Shown here one piece after another: positions 5,636-6,338 of a stretch of DNA of 6,338 nt; position 1 is the first letter of the stretch; each line of letters begins with the position of its first letter. Made by a program: the position numbers and the translations under genes. The notes under the pieces were generated by a model, which was not told the DNA's origin, ran no database searches, and worked only from the letters and a program-made list of their open reading frames with translations. Source of the DNA: an uncultured Clostridia bacterium (lineage in GTDB: Bacteria > Bacillota > Clostridia > UBA1381); assembly GCA_934454035.1 (NCBI GenBank), contig CAKSFY010000127.1, positions 1 to 6,338 on the forward strand, read 5' to 3'.

Positions 5636-6338
5636 ATGATTAACAATAAATATATTTTTCCTATAATCTCAAGCGAGGACAAGCAACTGCCAATATACGT
5701 CGTGACCGTCGGTGTTGATATCTTTGCTGAAAACGACCTTGTAACAATCCGCCCGAAAGGAATACCGGATCACCAGTTTATTTTCACAACTTCCGGAAAA
5801 GCACAGTTTTTTTTCGGGGACTCAAAACGATATGCAGAGCCGGGAAGCTTTATATATCATGCACCGAACACACCTCATTACTATGAAGCCGTATCTAAAG
5901 AGCCATGGGTGTCGCACTGGATAACCTTTTCAATGCAGCACAATTTCAGCCTGTTTGAGTTGAAAAACGGAGTTTATGATTTTAACGATGTCTCCCCGTT
6001 TACAGACTTAATCGAAGACATAATCTCATTAAAAAACAATTTCGGGTTCGGTGAAAAAGCGTCCGTTTTGCTATATAAAATGATTTTAATGTTAAAACGC
6101 TATCTCGCCAAAAGCTCAACGGTTATTATGCGCAATGACATTGATTCTATTCTGCGCCCGTCGCTTGACTATATCAATGAACATTTCACGGAGGATATTC
6201 CCTTAAGCACTCTCGCTTCGCTTGCCGGAATAACTCCGGGGTATTACTGCAAAATTTTTAAGGATTATTACCATATCCGTCCGCTTGAATATGTTCGGCA
6301 GCTAAGAATACAATATGCAAAGACCCTGCTCGTTGTAC
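5636..6338 (+). CDS. AraC-family transcriptional regulator, cupin plus HTH (cut off at the right edge)
   Basis: The frame is open from the ATG at 5636 to the window end, giving 234 residues (MINNKYIFPII...). A G-rich Shine-Dalgarno, AAGGGGGG (5617-5624), lies 11 nt upstream. Residues about 20-98 fit the AraC-type cupin sensor domain: RPKGIPDHQ (39-47), a TTSGKAQFFF strand, PGSF (69-72), APNTPHYYE (76-84) and SHWITF (93-98). The C-terminal part from about 171 is an AraC HTH domain: LDYINEHFTEDIPLSTLASL, then AGITPGYYCKIFKDYY for the first HTH. The segment RPLEYVRQLRIQYAKTLL leads into the second HTH, which is cut off; a full protein would be roughly 280-300 residues. In the family, a cupin bearing this DhQ...PH...hWi.F pattern often senses a sugar and controls neighbouring carbohydrate genes. 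Its divergent position suggests control of the SLH operon; ligand and targets are inferred. Confidence 0.93.
   Translation, partial: MINNKYIFPIISSEDKQLPIYVVTVGVDIFAENDLVTIRPKGIPDHQFIFTTSGKAQFFFGDSKRYAEPGSFIYHAPNTPHYYEAVSKEPWVSHWITFSMQHNFSLFELKNGVYDFNDVSPFTDLIEDIISLKNNFGFGEKASVLLYKMILMLKRYLAKSSTVIMRNDIDSILRPSLDYINEHFTEDIPLSTLASLAGITPGYYCKIFKDYYHIRPLEYVRQLRIQYAKTLLVV

Noticed and set aside
1..6338. CRISPR array, tRNA or rRNA genes, insertion sequence ends
   Set aside because: No regularly spaced repeats, cloverleaf signatures or transposase frames were seen in reading both strands.

Overview
The window looks like chromosomal DNA from a Gram-positive anaerobe of the class Clostridia, possibly a gut or rumen lineage. 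This rests on moderately low GC (around 40% by eye), strong GGAGG-type ribosome binding sites, sigma-A-like promoters, two secreted proteins with S-layer homology (SLH) domains, a DUF4428-like zinc-ribbon start, and an AraC regulator of the kind often found beside polysaccharide-use genes in these bacteria. The taxon is inference; no marker gene is present.

Layout from left to right. Positions 1-76 hold the first 25 codons of a leftward gene whose start (CxxCGK motif) resembles DUF4428 zinc-ribbon proteins. Positions 77-334 hold no convincing protein gene. They do hold a chain of inverted repeats, a leftward promoter-like sequence that overlaps the end of the next gene, and a tiny leader ORF. 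Positions 335-3622 (leftward) encode a 1095-residue secreted protein with an N-terminal beta-sandwich-like region, an internal and partly degenerate SLH triad, and a long beta-rich C-terminal half with one DxDGDGxxD motif. Positions 3650-5347 (leftward) encode a 565-residue secreted protein with a small N-terminal domain, about three 70-residue helical repeats, a low-complexity linker and three C-terminal SLH domains. Only 27 bp separate these two genes, so they are very likely one transcript.

Positions 5348-5635 form a divergent control region. It has a good leftward promoter (TTGACA, 18 bp, TATACT) for the SLH operon, a rightward promoter (TTGACT, 18 bp, TATTAT) for the regulator, and two short perfect palindromes placed where regulators commonly act. 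From 5636 to the right edge runs a cupin/HTH AraC-family regulator, cut off within its second helix-turn-helix.

The simplest reading is a sensor-controlled cell-surface module. The AraC protein would sense a small molecule, probably a sugar, and control the divergent operon that makes two cell-wall-associated proteins. Neither SLH protein shows a recognisable catalytic domain, so their surface role (binding, scaffolding or structure) is open. Of the unexplained sequence, the structured intergenic region at 77-345 most deserves a second look.
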